A stretch of DNA of 64,000 bases from Pseudomonas uvaldensis (lineage in GTDB: Bacteria > Pseudomonadota > Gammaproteobacteria > Pseudomonadales > Pseudomonadaceae): the NCBI RefSeq assembly GCF_021271205.1, contig NZ_JAIWKS010000016.1, positions 1-64,000 on the forward strand, written 5' to 3'. How positions within the stretch are numbered: the first letter of the stretch is position 1; every line of letters begins with the position of its first letter. The position numbers and the translations under genes are program-made. Shown piece by piece: positions 1-7,992 of the stretch. Under the pieces are notes generated by a model. That model was not told where the DNA came from, ran no database searches, and saw nothing but the letters and a program-made list of their open reading frames with translations.

Positions 1-61
1 CCTACTTAACTCATTGAATTTCAAGGAGTTTTCCGTTTCGACTGCGCCGGAAGTGGGGCGA

Positions 62-89
62 ATTATAGAGACTCAGAATCTGCCGTCAA
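62..89 (-). promoter_or_regulatory. Strong leftward sigma70 promoter, rRNA/tRNA type
   Basis: Read on the minus strand, TTGACG (89-84) and TATAAT (67-62) are separated by 16 bases and followed by a GC-rich discriminator (CGCCCC), the layout of stable-RNA promoters under stringent control. The next transcribed stretch contains a dyad at 8-30 (AACTC and GAGTT arms). It starts only a few bases past the msrQ stop and reads out of the window to the left. I infer an rRNA or tRNA operon just beyond the edge; the RNA genes themselves are not in view. Confidence 0.65.
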
Positions 90-96
90 CCCTTAA

Positions 97-717
97 TTAT
101 GCTTTTGTTGAAAAAGGAACCTTGCGCCCCATTAGACGCGGGATCCGACGCATCACCGGCGGAACTCTCAGCACGAGCAGCGAGACGCCTATGCCAGCAT
201 AGAGGCTCCACTCCTGAAGGTCCGCCCGTACGATCCACAGCATATGCAGCAACCCAAGCCCCAGGATTGGATAGACCAAACGATGCAACTTTTTCCAGCG
301 TGCGCCCAATCGCCGTTGACTATAGCGGTTGGACGTAAGCGCCAAGGGCAACAAACCGAGAAAGCCAAGCACACCGACGATGATGTAAGGCCGCTTGCTC
401 AACTCGATCCCCAACTGCGACCAGTCGAAACCCAGGATGAAAGCCAGATAGCTGGACAGGTGCAACACCACATAGGCAAAGCACCACAAGCCAAGTTGAC
501 GCCGGACCGAGATCCACCCTGCCCACCTCGTCAACTTCTGCAGCGGCGTCATGCTCAAGGTAAGCAGCAAAAGAATAAGCGCCCCCAAACCAAGCCTGTC
601 CACCAACACCTTGCCAGGGTCAGGCCCCAACGCATTGGTCAGCGCCTGATAAAGCCAGAACAGCGGCCAGACGGCCGCTGCCACGAAAACGCCGATTCGC
701 CAAAGTGGAAAACGCAT
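97..717 (-). CDS. msrQ: MsrQ, haem-binding membrane subunit of the MsrPQ methionine sulfoxide reductase
   Basis: This 206-residue inner-membrane protein of the YedZ/ferric-reductase-like family passes electrons from the quinone pool to periplasmic MsrP, which repairs oxidised methionines in envelope proteins. About six hydrophobic segments are visible. His86, His145 and His158 lie in or next to membrane segments and are the likely haem b ligands. The start codon overlaps the msrP stop (ATGA), so the two genes are translationally coupled as in other proteobacteria. Family length is about 200 residues, so the gene is complete. Confidence 0.93.
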   Translation of the reverse strand: MRFPLWRIGVFVAAAVWPLFWLYQALTNALGPDPGKVLVDRLGLGALILLLLTLSMTPLQKLTRWAGWISVRRQLGLWCFAYVVLHLSSYLAFILGFDWSQLGIELSKRPYIIVGVLGFLGLLPLALTSNRYSQRRLGARWKKLHRLVYPILGLGLLHMLWIVRADLQEWSLYAGIGVSLLVLRVPPVMRRIPRLMGRKVPFSTKA

Positions 718-1733
718 CAGTAGTCCTTCCTCAAGTCCATCCCCGCATAAAGAGAAGCGACCTCGTCCTGATAACCGTTGAACATCAAGGTATCGCGCAC
801 GTTGGGACTGAATAGCCCGCTCGGCAAACGACGTTCATGGGCTTGCGTCCAGCGCGGATGATCCACTGTCGGATTGACGTTGGCATAGAAGCCGTACTCA
901 TCTGGCGCGATGCTTTGCCATGTCGTTTTGGGCTGTTCGCTGACCAGGCTGATGCGCACAATGGATTTCACACTTTTGAAACCGTATTTCCATGGCACCA
1001 CCAACCGCAATGGCGCGCCGTTCTGGTTCGGCAACTCGCGTCCATACATACCAACCGCGAGGATGGCCAGCGGATTCATTGCCTCGTCCAGCCGCAGCCC
1101 CTCGACATAGGGCCAGTCGATCAAGGCAAAGCCCGAACGCTGCCCGGGCATGACCTTGGGATCCTGCAATGTTTCAAAACGTATGTACCTGGCCTTGGAG
1201 GTCGGCTCAACCTGCTTGAGCAAGGCCGAGATGGGGAAACCGATCCAGGGAATGACCATCGACCACGCCTCGACACAGCGCAAGCGATAAATCCGCTCCT
1301 CCAGTTGGTAAGGTTTCATGAAGTCTTCCAGAGCATAACGCCCCGGCTTACCCACCTCGCCGTCCACCACAACGCTCCAGGGCTCGGTTTTCAAGGAGCC
1401 CGCATTGGCAGCCGGATCCCCCTTGTCGGTCCCGAACTCATAGAAGTTGTTGTAATGGGTCGCGTCCTTGAACGGCGTCACCGACTCATCTTTGACGACG
1501 ACCGCCCCCCACTGGATAGAGGGCAGTTTATCGGCGAACCAGGACGGCGCCTTGCCGGGCTGTACATCGGGATAACGTGCGGCGTCGGCAGCATATGCCC
1601 AGCGTGGCAGGCCACCCATGGCAAGGCCAGCCACCATGGTTGCCCCCAACATTTGACGACGGGACAGATAGTGGGATTCAGGGGTGACATCCGATTCACG
1701 GCAATCGGACGACTTGGGGATCTTGATCAACAT
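717..1733 (-). CDS. msrP: MsrP, periplasmic molybdopterin methionine sulfoxide reductase catalytic subunit
   Basis: This 338-residue YedY-family protein carries a Tat signal: twin arginines at residues 25-26 (SRRQML) followed by a hydrophobic stretch ending at AYA near residue 48. The molybdenum-ligating cysteine is Cys153 in RLRCVEAW. After export it reduces methionine sulfoxide in periplasmic proteins using electrons from MsrQ, encoded immediately downstream. Length and domain content are normal for the family. It is separated from pssA by about 75 bases. Confidence 0.95.
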   Translation of the reverse strand: MLIKIPKSSDCRESDVTPESHYLSRRQMLGATMVAGLAMGGLPRWAYAADAARYPDVQPGKAPSWFADKLPSIQWGAVVVKDESVTPFKDATHYNNFYEFGTDKGDPAANAGSLKTEPWSVVVDGEVGKPGRYALEDFMKPYQLEERIYRLRCVEAWSMVIPWIGFPISALLKQVEPTSKARYIRFETLQDPKVMPGQRSGFALIDWPYVEGLRLDEAMNPLAILAVGMYGRELPNQNGAPLRLVVPWKYGFKSVKSIVRISLVSEQPKTTWQSIAPDEYGFYANVNPTVDHPRWTQAHERRLPSGLFSPNVRDTLMFNGYQDEVASLYAGMDLRKDY

Positions 1734-1808
1734 GACGACTCCGCAGCATTGGAGGGCAGATGTACCAATAGACTGCGGAGTATGGGGGAAATTACATTAA
1801 GGCAACGT

Positions 1809-2654
1809 TTAGCGTCGGCGAAGGCGCAGCAGGTACTGCACCGGCCCGGAAGCGGCATACGCGAGAAACACCAACAGCAGAATCCGTGGCGGATCACTGA
1901 AAACCACCGCGAAGACCAGTACCACCGCCAGAATCGCAACGAATGGCACGCGCCCCTTCAGATCCAGCTCCTTGAAACTGTTGTACTTGATGTTGCTGAC
2001 CATCAGCATACCGGCTGCTGCTACGAGCAACGCCACCAGGAAGGACATTTTCGACCCCTGGATGCCATAGTCGCTGAACGCCCAGACAACCCCAGCCACA
2101 ACACCTGCCGCAGCCGGACTGGCCAGGCCGATGAAATAGCGTTTGTCAGCCTTGCCAACCTGGGTATTGAAACGCGCCAGACGCAACGCGGCGCCCGCCA
2201 CATAAATGAAGGCGACCATCCAGCCAACCTTGCCCATGTCTCCCAGCGCCCAACCAAACGCCAGCAATGCCGGGGCCACGCCAAAGGCAACCATGTCGGA
2301 CAGCGAATCATACTCGGCGCCGAACGCGCTCTGGGTATTGGTCATGCGCGCCACCCGCCCGTCCAGGCCGTCGAGCACCATAGCCACAAAGATAGCAATG
2401 GCGGCAAAGGCAAAATAACGACTCGCCCCGGCACTGTCGCCAGCGCTCAATGCAGCCTGGGCGCTCATGGAACTGATGATGGAATAAAAACCGGCGAACA
2501 GGTTTGCGGTGGTGAACAGATTCGGCAGCAGATAAATGCCACGATGCCGGACCTTGCGGCCTTCAGCGTCATGACCTTCTTCGACGTGCTCATCGATGGG
2601 CAGCATGCTTTCGGCGTCAGAAGCCTGGTTTGGCTCGTCGGGACGTTCGCTCAT
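1809..2654 (-). CDS. pssA: CDP-diacylglycerol--serine O-phosphatidyltransferase
   Basis: Makes phosphatidylserine, the precursor of phosphatidylethanolamine, from CDP-diacylglycerol and L-serine in the inner membrane. The CDP-alcohol phosphotransferase signature is complete: Asp95-Gly-Leu-Asp98-Gly-Arg, then Ala-Arg, Gly112, Asp116 and Asp120. It is 281 residues long with several hydrophobic helices and an acidic N-terminal tail of about 35 residues, so it belongs to the integral-membrane type II enzymes and not the PLD-like E. coli type. It lies downstream of ilvC, but a strong terminator separates the two. Confidence 0.93.
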   Translation of the reverse strand: MSERPDEPNQASDAESMLPIDEHVEEGHDAEGRKVRHRGIYLLPNLFTTANLFAGFYSIISSMSAQAALSAGDSAGASRYFAFAAIAIFVAMVLDGLDGRVARMTNTQSAFGAEYDSLSDMVAFGVAPALLAFGWALGDMGKVGWMVAFIYVAGAALRLARFNTQVGKADKRYFIGLASPAAAGVVAGVVWAFSDYGIQGSKMSFLVALLVAAAGMLMVSNIKYNSFKELDLKGRVPFVAILAVVLVFAVVFSDPPRILLLVFLAYAASGPVQYLLRLRRR

Positions 2655-2755
2655 GGACAGTACCTTGCAACGGTGTGAAAAAATTCGACAGGTGTCTGGG
2701 ACGACGGTTCGGCCGCAAACGATGCAGCTTTATACCAGAAGCCGTCGCTCAAACG

Positions 2756-2781
2756 AAAAAACGCGGCCGAGGCCGCGTTTT
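2756..2781 (-). terminator. Terminator of the ilv operon
   Basis: A perfect GC-rich inverted repeat (ACGCGGCC and GGCCGCGT) is flanked by A and T runs on both sides. On the minus strand it follows ilvC by about 20 bases and ends in TTTTTT, a standard intrinsic terminator. The flanking runs could let it work in both directions. Confidence 0.85.
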
Positions 2782-2798
2782 CCGATCAAGCTCGCGAC

Positions 2799-3815
2799 TC
2801 AGTTCTTGGTTTTGTCGACGATCTTGTTGGCGCTGATCCAAGGCATCATCGAGCGCAGTTGCTCGCCGATGATTTCGATACCGTGGGCAGCGTTGTTGCG
2901 ACGCTTGGCAGTCATCGAAGGATAGCCGGTGGCGCCTTCGCTGATGAACATCTTGGCGTACTCGCCGTCCTGAATACGTTTCAGGGCGTTGCGCATGGCC
3001 TGGCGGGACTCGGCGTTGATCACTTCCGGACCGGTCACGTACTCGCCGTACTCGGCGTTGTTGGAGATCGAGTAGTTCATGTTCGCGATGCCGCCTTCGT
3101 ACATGAGGTCAACGATCAGCTTCAGCTCGTGCAGGCACTCGAAGTAGGCCATTTCTGGAGCATAGCCCGCTTCCACCAGGGTTTCGAAACCGGCCTTGAC
3201 CAGCTCGACGGTACCGCCGCACAGAACGGCTTGCTCACCGAACAGGTCGGTTTCAGTCTCGTCCTTGAAGGTGGTTTCGATGATGCCGGTACGACCACCG
3301 CCGACGCCGGCAGCGTAGGACAGGGCCACGTTCTTGGCGTTGCCCGAAGCGTCCTGGTAGATAGCGATCAGGTCAGGAATACCACCGCCCTTGACGAACT
3401 CGGAACGTACGGTGTGGCCCGGAGCTTTCGGCGCGATCATGATCACGTCGAGGTCCGCACGTGGCACAACCTGGTTGTAGTGGATCGAGAAGCCGTGGGA
3501 AAAGGCCAGGGTAGCGCCCTTCTTGATGTTCGGTTCGATTTCGTTCTTGTACAGCGCGCCCTGGAACTCGTCCGGGGTCAGGATCATGACGAGGTCGGCG
3601 GCGGCAACGGCAGTCGCCACGTCAGCCACTTTCAGGCCATGGGCTTCTGCCTTGGCGACGGTAGCCGAACCTTTGCGCAGACCGACGGTTACGTCGACGC
3701 CGGAGTCTTTCAGGTTGCACGCCTGGGCGTGACCCTGGGAACCGTAACCGATGATGGCGACTTTCTTGCCCTGGATGATCGACAGGTCGCAATCTTTATC
3801 GTAGAAAACTTTCAT
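2799..3815 (-). CDS. ilvC: Ketol-acid reductoisomerase (NADP+)
   Basis: Second common step of valine, leucine and isoleucine synthesis: isomerisation and NADPH-dependent reduction of acetolactate or acetohydroxybutyrate. The 338-residue length marks a class I enzyme. The nucleotide-binding loop IIGYGSQGHA is at residues 21-30, and the magnesium-binding acidic motif DETETDLFGEQ lies near residues 187-197. It is the last gene of ilvI-ilvH-ilvC, 45 bases after ilvH, and ends at the terminator at 2756-2781. Confidence 0.97.
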   Translation of the reverse strand: MKVFYDKDCDLSIIQGKKVAIIGYGSQGHAQACNLKDSGVDVTVGLRKGSATVAKAEAHGLKVADVATAVAAADLVMILTPDEFQGALYKNEIEPNIKKGATLAFSHGFSIHYNQVVPRADLDVIMIAPKAPGHTVRSEFVKGGGIPDLIAIYQDASGNAKNVALSYAAGVGGGRTGIIETTFKDETETDLFGEQAVLCGGTVELVKAGFETLVEAGYAPEMAYFECLHELKLIVDLMYEGGIANMNYSISNNAEYGEYVTGPEVINAESRQAMRNALKRIQDGEYAKMFISEGATGYPSMTAKRRNNAAHGIEIIGEQLRSMMPWISANKIVDKTKN

Positions 3816-3860
3816 GAATTTCCTCTCTATCCGGCCGTTCAGGCCATTCGCTAATTTGGT

Positions 3861-4352
3861 TTAGATGCTCAGCACTTTGTCGCCACGGGCAATCCCGGTG
3901 ACGCCACTGCGTACGGTTTCCAGAATCGAGGCAGTGCCAATCGACTGAATGAAGCTGTCGAGCTTGTCGCTGGTACCGGTCAACTGAACGGTATAGACGC
4001 TGGCGCTGACATCGACGATCTGCCCACGATAAATATCGGTGGTGCGTTTGATCTCGGCGCGCTGCGCGCCGGTGGCCTTGACCTTGACCAGCATCAGTTC
4101 GCGCTCGATGTGAGCACTTTCCGACAGGTCCACGAGCTTGACCACCTCGATCAGCTTGTTCAGGTTCTTGGTGATCTGCTCGATGATTTCATCGTGGCCC
4201 ACGGTGGTCAGCGTCAGACGCGACAGGGTCGGGTCCTCGGTTGGCGCCACGGTCAGGCTTTCGATGTTGTAGTTGCGCTGCGAGAACAGGCCCACTACAC
4301 GAGACAGAGCACCCGGTTCGTTTTCCAGAAGCAGGGAAATAATATGTCGCAT
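3861..4352 (-). CDS. ilvH: Acetolactate synthase small (regulatory) subunit
   Basis: 163-residue regulatory partner of IlvI that confers valine feedback inhibition. The N-terminal ACT domain is visible as ISLLLENEPGALSRVVGLF, residues 4-22, followed by the ALS small-subunit C-terminal domain. I chose the ATG at 4352 (MRHIISLL) because it matches the family N-terminus and lies two bases after the ilvI stop. The longer frame from 4382 would start inside ilvI. Co-translation with ilvI is expected. Confidence 0.95.
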   Translation of the reverse strand: MRHIISLLLENEPGALSRVVGLFSQRNYNIESLTVAPTEDPTLSRLTLTTVGHDEIIEQITKNLNKLIEVVKLVDLSESAHIERELMLVKVKATGAQRAEIKRTTDIYRGQIVDVSASVYTVQLTGTSDKLDSFIQSIGTASILETVRSGVTGIARGDKVLSI

Positions 4353-4354
4353 GA

Positions 4355-6079
4355 TTAGGTACGCTCCGTCTTGCTCAGCCACATATCGCGCATGGAACCG
4401 TCTTTGATCTGCATCGGATAGACGTGTTCGCTGGTGTCCACCTGGATATCGAGGAACACCAGGCGGTCCTTCATGGCGAAGGCTTCTTCAAGCCCGGACT
4501 TCAAGTCCTTCAGGTCGGTGATGCGGATCCCCACGTGACCATAGGCTTCGACCAATTTGACGAAGTCCGGCAGCGATTCCATGTAGGAATGCGAGTGACG
4601 GCTGCCGTAGCTCATGTCCTGCCATTGACGAACCATACCCAGCACGCCGTTGTTCAGGTTGACGATCTTCACCGGCAAACCGTACTGCATACAGGTGGAC
4701 AGCTCCTGGATATTCATCTGGATACTGCCTTCGCCCGTGACGCAGGCGACGTCGCTATCCGGGAAGCTCAGCTTCACGCCCATGGCCGCCGGAAAACCGA
4801 AGCCCATGGTGCCCAGGCCGCCGGAGTTGATCCAGCGGTTGGGTTTGTTGAACTTGTAGTACTGCGCGGCGAACATCTGGTGCTGGCCCACGTCGGAGGT
4901 CACGAAGGCGTCGCCCCTGGTCACTTCGCACAGGGTCTCGATCACGGTCTGCGGCTTGATCACGCTGCCATCGCCCTTGTCATAAGGGAACAGGCCACGG
5001 TCGCCACGCCATTCGTCAACCTGCTTCCACCAGCTGGCAACGGCCTCCTTGTTCGGGGTCTCGCCGATTTCCTTGAGGATGGCGACCATTTCGGTCAATA
5101 CGCTTTCCACTGGCCCAACGATCGGCACGTCTGCCTTGATGGTCTTGGAAATGGACGCCGGGTCGATGTCGATATGGATGATCTTCGCGTTCGGGCAGAA
5201 TTTCGCCGGACCGTTGATGACCCGGTCGTCAAAACGCGCGCCAACGGCCAGGATCACATCCGCATGGTGCATCGCCAGGTTGGCGGTGTAGCTGCCATGC
5301 ATGCCGAGCATGCCAATGAACTGACGATCGGTGCCCGGGAATGCACCCAGGCCCATCAGCGTATTGGTAACCGGCAGGTTAAGCATCTTCGCCAGTTCGG
5401 TCAGCGGCGCGGAGCCACCACCGAGGATCACGCCGCCACCGGAATACAGCACGGGACGTTTGGCCGCCAGCAGCATTTCGGCCGCCTTGCGGATTTGCCC
5501 GGAGTGGCCGCGTACGGCCGGGCTGTAGGAACGCAGCTTGGCTTTTTTAGGGAAGACGTATTCGAATTTCTCGGCCGGGTTGGTCATGTCTTTCGGGACA
5601 TCGACCACCACCGGGCCCGGACGACCGGACTCGGCCAGATAGAAAGCCTTCTTCATGACTTCCGGGATTTCCGAAGCGTGCTTGATCATGAAACTGTGCT
5701 TCACGATCGGCCGGGAGATACCGATCATGTCGGTTTCCTGGAACGCATCGGTACCGACCATGGTGCTGGGCACCTGACCGGAGATGATCACCATCGGAAT
5801 GGAGTCCATGTAGGCAGTAGCGATACCGGTGATGGCGTTCGTGGCGCCAGGGCCGGAAGTCACCAGTACCACGCCGGCCTTGCCGGTGGCACGGGCATAG
5901 CCGTCAGCCATGTGGGTTGCCGCTTGCTCGTGACGAACCAGGACGTGGGTCACTTCCGGTTCTTTGAACAGGGCATCGTAGACATGAAGAAGAGCACCAC
6001 CCGGGTACCCGTAGATATATTTGACGCCTTCGTCACGCAGGAAGCGGACGAGCATCTCACCGCCAGATAAAAGCTCCAC
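4355..6079 (-). CDS. ilvI: Acetolactate synthase large (catalytic) subunit
   Basis: ThDP- and FAD-dependent enzyme that condenses pyruvate with pyruvate or 2-oxobutyrate, the first committed step to branched-chain amino acids. The catalytic glutamate lies in RHEQAATHMADGYAR, and the ThDP motif begins GEGSIQMN, with Glu where many relatives have Asp. The best start is a GTG at 6079 preceded six bases upstream by GAGGTG; this gives 574 residues, the family length. An in-frame ATG at 6160 would add 27 unusual residues and has no better ribosome site. First gene of the operon. Confidence 0.95.
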   Translation of the reverse strand: MELLSGGEMLVRFLRDEGVKYIYGYPGGALLHVYDALFKEPEVTHVLVRHEQAATHMADGYARATGKAGVVLVTSGPGATNAITGIATAYMDSIPMVIISGQVPSTMVGTDAFQETDMIGISRPIVKHSFMIKHASEIPEVMKKAFYLAESGRPGPVVVDVPKDMTNPAEKFEYVFPKKAKLRSYSPAVRGHSGQIRKAAEMLLAAKRPVLYSGGGVILGGGSAPLTELAKMLNLPVTNTLMGLGAFPGTDRQFIGMLGMHGSYTANLAMHHADVILAVGARFDDRVINGPAKFCPNAKIIHIDIDPASISKTIKADVPIVGPVESVLTEMVAILKEIGETPNKEAVASWWKQVDEWRGDRGLFPYDKGDGSVIKPQTVIETLCEVTRGDAFVTSDVGQHQMFAAQYYKFNKPNRWINSGGLGTMGFGFPAAMGVKLSFPDSDVACVTGEGSIQMNIQELSTCMQYGLPVKIVNLNNGVLGMVRQWQDMSYGSRHSHSYMESLPDFVKLVEAYGHVGIRITDLKDLKSGLEEAFAMKDRLVFLDIQVDTSEHVYPMQIKDGSMRDMWLSKTERT

Positions 6080-6346
6080 GTTGTTCACCTCTAAAACGCC
6101 AGAATACCGACCCTCAGGAAAGGGGACGGGTCTTAATAGGTTTACTTCTCGGCAGAGCATGAGCGACGGTGGTCGCCGACTACGTCAGCACTGACTGAGC
6201 AAGTATTGGGATCGTCCCAAGTGTTGCGGGCCTTTCCCACCCAGCGCGAGGTAACGCGTTGCGGGTGTAACAGGTCGACGCGGATATGCGCCTCATGATC
6301 TGCCGAGTGGGTCTGCTTCTGGCAGTCCCTCTACAGCGGACTTTGG
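6080..6346 (-). other. Long untranslated leader of ilvIHC, with dyad symmetry
   Basis: About 270 bases separate the predicted promoter from the ilvI start. The region holds a perfect dyad TTGGGA-TCG-TCCCAA (6206-6220), a short GCGAC/GTCGC hairpin just past the possible small ORF, and a GACCC/GGGTC hairpin close to ilvI. No run of T follows these hairpins, so a classical terminator is not evident. Leaders of this length upstream of amino-acid operons often carry control by translation or by a protein. The mechanism here is unknown. Confidence 0.4.
6180..6296 (-). CDS. Possible 38-residue leader peptide upstream of ilvI
   Basis: A short open frame begins at the ATG 6296-6294 and ends with TAG at 6182-6180, inside the predicted ilvI leader. 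Its C-terminal 13 residues (LGTIPILAQSVLT) include six branched-chain residues, the products of the pathway. No good Shine-Dalgarno sequence precedes it and no clear terminator follows, so it may be chance. I list it because branched-chain-rich leader peptides control ilv operons in other bacteria. Confidence 0.25.
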   Translation of the reverse strand: MRRISASTCYTRNALPRAGWERPATLGTIPILAQSVLT

Positions 6347-6375
6347 ATTCTTCTGTTTCGCCTTCTGCAAGTCAA
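6347..6375 (-). promoter_or_regulatory. Candidate promoter of ilvIHC
   Basis: On the minus strand TTGACT (6375-6370) and AAGAAT (6352-6347) are spaced by 17 bases. The -35 box is five of six to consensus and the -10 box four of six. It is the best sigma70-like match in the gap between ilvI and the divergent gene at 6481. Confidence 0.4.
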
Positions 6376-6480
6376 GTCGTCTATGTGCTTTATTCAAGTA
6401 AGCGCATGAGAACGCAAGAAAAAACCTTTAAACGGCAACTGTGTTAGCTTCAATTGCGCAACCCAAGACAAGGAAACAGC

Positions 6481-6906
6481 ATGCGAACGTTATTGTTGAC
6501 CGCCGGCCTGCTGGTCGGCATGAGCCCGATGTGCATGGCCGGCCAGGTCTACAAGTGGGTGGACGCCCAAGGTGTCACTCACTTCGGCTCTCAGCCCCCT
6601 CAAGGCACGGAAGCCACCACCGTGATCAAATCCGCTGCGCCGCCCGCTGGCAAACCGCCAGCGCCCCCTTCCGGCGGCACCATTGGCGATCAGAAGGCCA
6701 TCGACCAGGACGTGAAGAAACAGGTCGCCGAGCAGGAAGCCCAGCTCAAGGTCTTCTGCGAACAGGCCCGGACCAATCTGGCGCAGCTGCAGAACAATCC
6801 CAGGCTGCGCGAAGAGGTGGAAGGGGAAATGCGCCGCCTTACGGACGAAGAACGGAGCCAGCGTATCGACGAAACGCGCAAGCAGATCGAAGAACACTGC
6901 CAGTGA
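6481..6906 (+). CDS. DUF4124-domain exported protein
   Basis: 141-residue protein of unknown function with a signal peptide (LLLTAGLLVGMSP, cleavage after MCMA) and the DUF4124 pattern YKWVDAQGVTHF directly after it. A Pro/Ala/Gly-rich linker (about residues 52-72) and a charged, probably helical C-terminus follow. The start at 6481 is preceded by AAGGAAAC; an upstream in-frame ATG at 6454 would disrupt the signal peptide. DUF4124 proteins are common periplasmic proteins in pseudomonads, and no biochemical role is assigned here. Confidence 0.85.
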   Translation: MRTLLLTAGLLVGMSPMCMAGQVYKWVDAQGVTHFGSQPPQGTEATTVIKSAAPPAGKPPAPPSGGTIGDQKAIDQDVKKQVAEQEAQLKVFCEQARTNLAQLQNNPRLREEVEGEMRRLTDEERSQRIDETRKQIEEHCQ

Positions 6907-6912
6907 TGGCGA

Positions 6913-7242
6913 TCAGCTGACCTCTGCGATCAATTGGTCGAACTGCGCCAGCAACCGCTGCAGTTCGATGCCCTGCCCTGGCCGCTGGGCATAGACCATC
7001 TCGGCCATGGCCAGGATGCCCGAGGCATTGGGCAATGGCAGGTCGTTTTCCAGGATGGCTTTCATGCGAGGCAGGAAAATCCACTGCAGCCACTGCTCGA
7101 AATCCAGGGTGTCGACCGCGAACGGCTCGACGCTGGCCAGCGCTTCGTCCGAAGGCGAAACGCTGCTCCACCACCCCTGAACCCGTAGCTCTCGCTCGAT
7201 CAGCAGCAACTGATCGGCGATCCGAGGGAAGCGAACGTCCAT
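6913..7242 (-). CDS. YqcC family protein
   Basis: 109-residue helical protein matching the YqcC/DUF446 family, with the typical FEQWLQWIFLPRM segment near the middle. The start is placed at the ATG at 7242, which overlaps the stop of the upstream TPR lipoprotein gene (ATGA). The open frame continues upstream to 7329, but that part lies inside the neighbour. The molecular function of the family is not established; in enterobacteria the gene sits beside truC. Confidence 0.85.
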   Translation of the reverse strand: MDVRFPRIADQLLLIERELRVQGWWSSVSPSDEALASVEPFAVDTLDFEQWLQWIFLPRMKAILENDLPLPNASGILAMAEMVYAQRPGQGIELQRLLAQFDQLIAEVS

Positions 7243-7976
7243 CAGAGCGAAACCTTGGCCTTCTGACGGGCCAGCGCCGCGCCAGCGGAATCGCCCTGCT
7301 TCTCGCGAGCCTGGGCGATCAATTCCCACAGGCTGGCCTGAAGTGCCGGACGGCCACTGGTGAATGTCAGGCCACGACGGGCCAGTTGCTCGGCTTGTGG
7401 CGCATCGCCCTGGGCCAGACGCACCTGGGCCAGGCGATAAAGAACCTGGGGTTCACGAGGCGCAACGCGTTGCGCACGCTCCAGGCTCGACGAAGCACCG
7501 TTGAGGTCGCCACCGGCCTGTTGTTGCTGGGCCGTGGTCAGGAGGGCCAATACCGGTCCGTCCAGTTGTTCATCCGCGGACAAACCGCCGCTGCTGGACG
7601 GAGCAATGCTGCCGGGCGTCGACGGCATGCTGTAGCTGCCCTGGTCGATTGGCGAACCACTGACAGGTCCGGGTGTAATCGGACCCGACGTGACCGGCCC
7701 CGGCGTGATCGGCTGGCTACTGATCGGAGCCGAAGTGGCGGCGCCGCCACCCGGTACCATGACCACGACGCCGGAATCCCCCTGAGGAATCGCCTGGGCC
7801 TGCCCCTGCACCGGGCGTTTTATCGTCGTCTGCCGGAAACCGCCACTGGCGGAGACTCGCTCGCTATTGGAAACCGCCGTGCCGGCATCCACCACCGGAA
7901 TCGAACCACGTTGTACGGTGGAGCAACCACTGAGCAAAGCCACGGCAGTCAACGCTGGAATCAACCACTTATTCAC
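7242..7976 (-). CDS. TPR-repeat lipoprotein
   Basis: 244 residues with a lipoprotein signal (LSGC lipobox, Cys18). A low-complexity region rich in Pro, Gly, Ser and Thr follows at about residues 85-125 (ITPGPVTSGPITPGP-like repeats). The C-terminal half holds two or three tetratricopeptide-like helical pairs (REPQVLYRLAQVRLAQGD). It is sandwiched between mrcB, 16 bases upstream, and yqcC, overlapping. The position directly after PBP1b suggests an outer-membrane accessory role in cell-wall synthesis comparable to LpoB, but there is no direct sequence evidence for that. Confidence 0.85.
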   Translation of the reverse strand: MNKWLIPALTAVALLSGCSTVQRGSIPVVDAGTAVSNSERVSASGGFRQTTIKRPVQGQAQAIPQGDSGVVVMVPGGGAATSAPISSQPITPGPVTSGPITPGPVSGSPIDQGSYSMPSTPGSIAPSSSGGLSADEQLDGPVLALLTTAQQQQAGGDLNGASSSLERAQRVAPREPQVLYRLAQVRLAQGDAPQAEQLARRGLTFTSGRPALQASLWELIAQAREKQGDSAGAALARQKAKVSL

Positions 7977-7992
7977 TTGAAACCCTCTTTGC

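Noticed and set aside
837..2678. A 613-codon open frame on the + strand opposite msrP and pssA
   Set aside because: Composition is rich in His, Arg and Gln with no domain, as expected for the antisense of GC-rich genes; both opposing genes have clear catalytic motifs.
6080..6160. A longer ilvI starting at the ATG 6160
   Set aside because: The family N-terminus begins at the GTG at 6079, which has a good ribosome site; the added 27 residues are not family-like.
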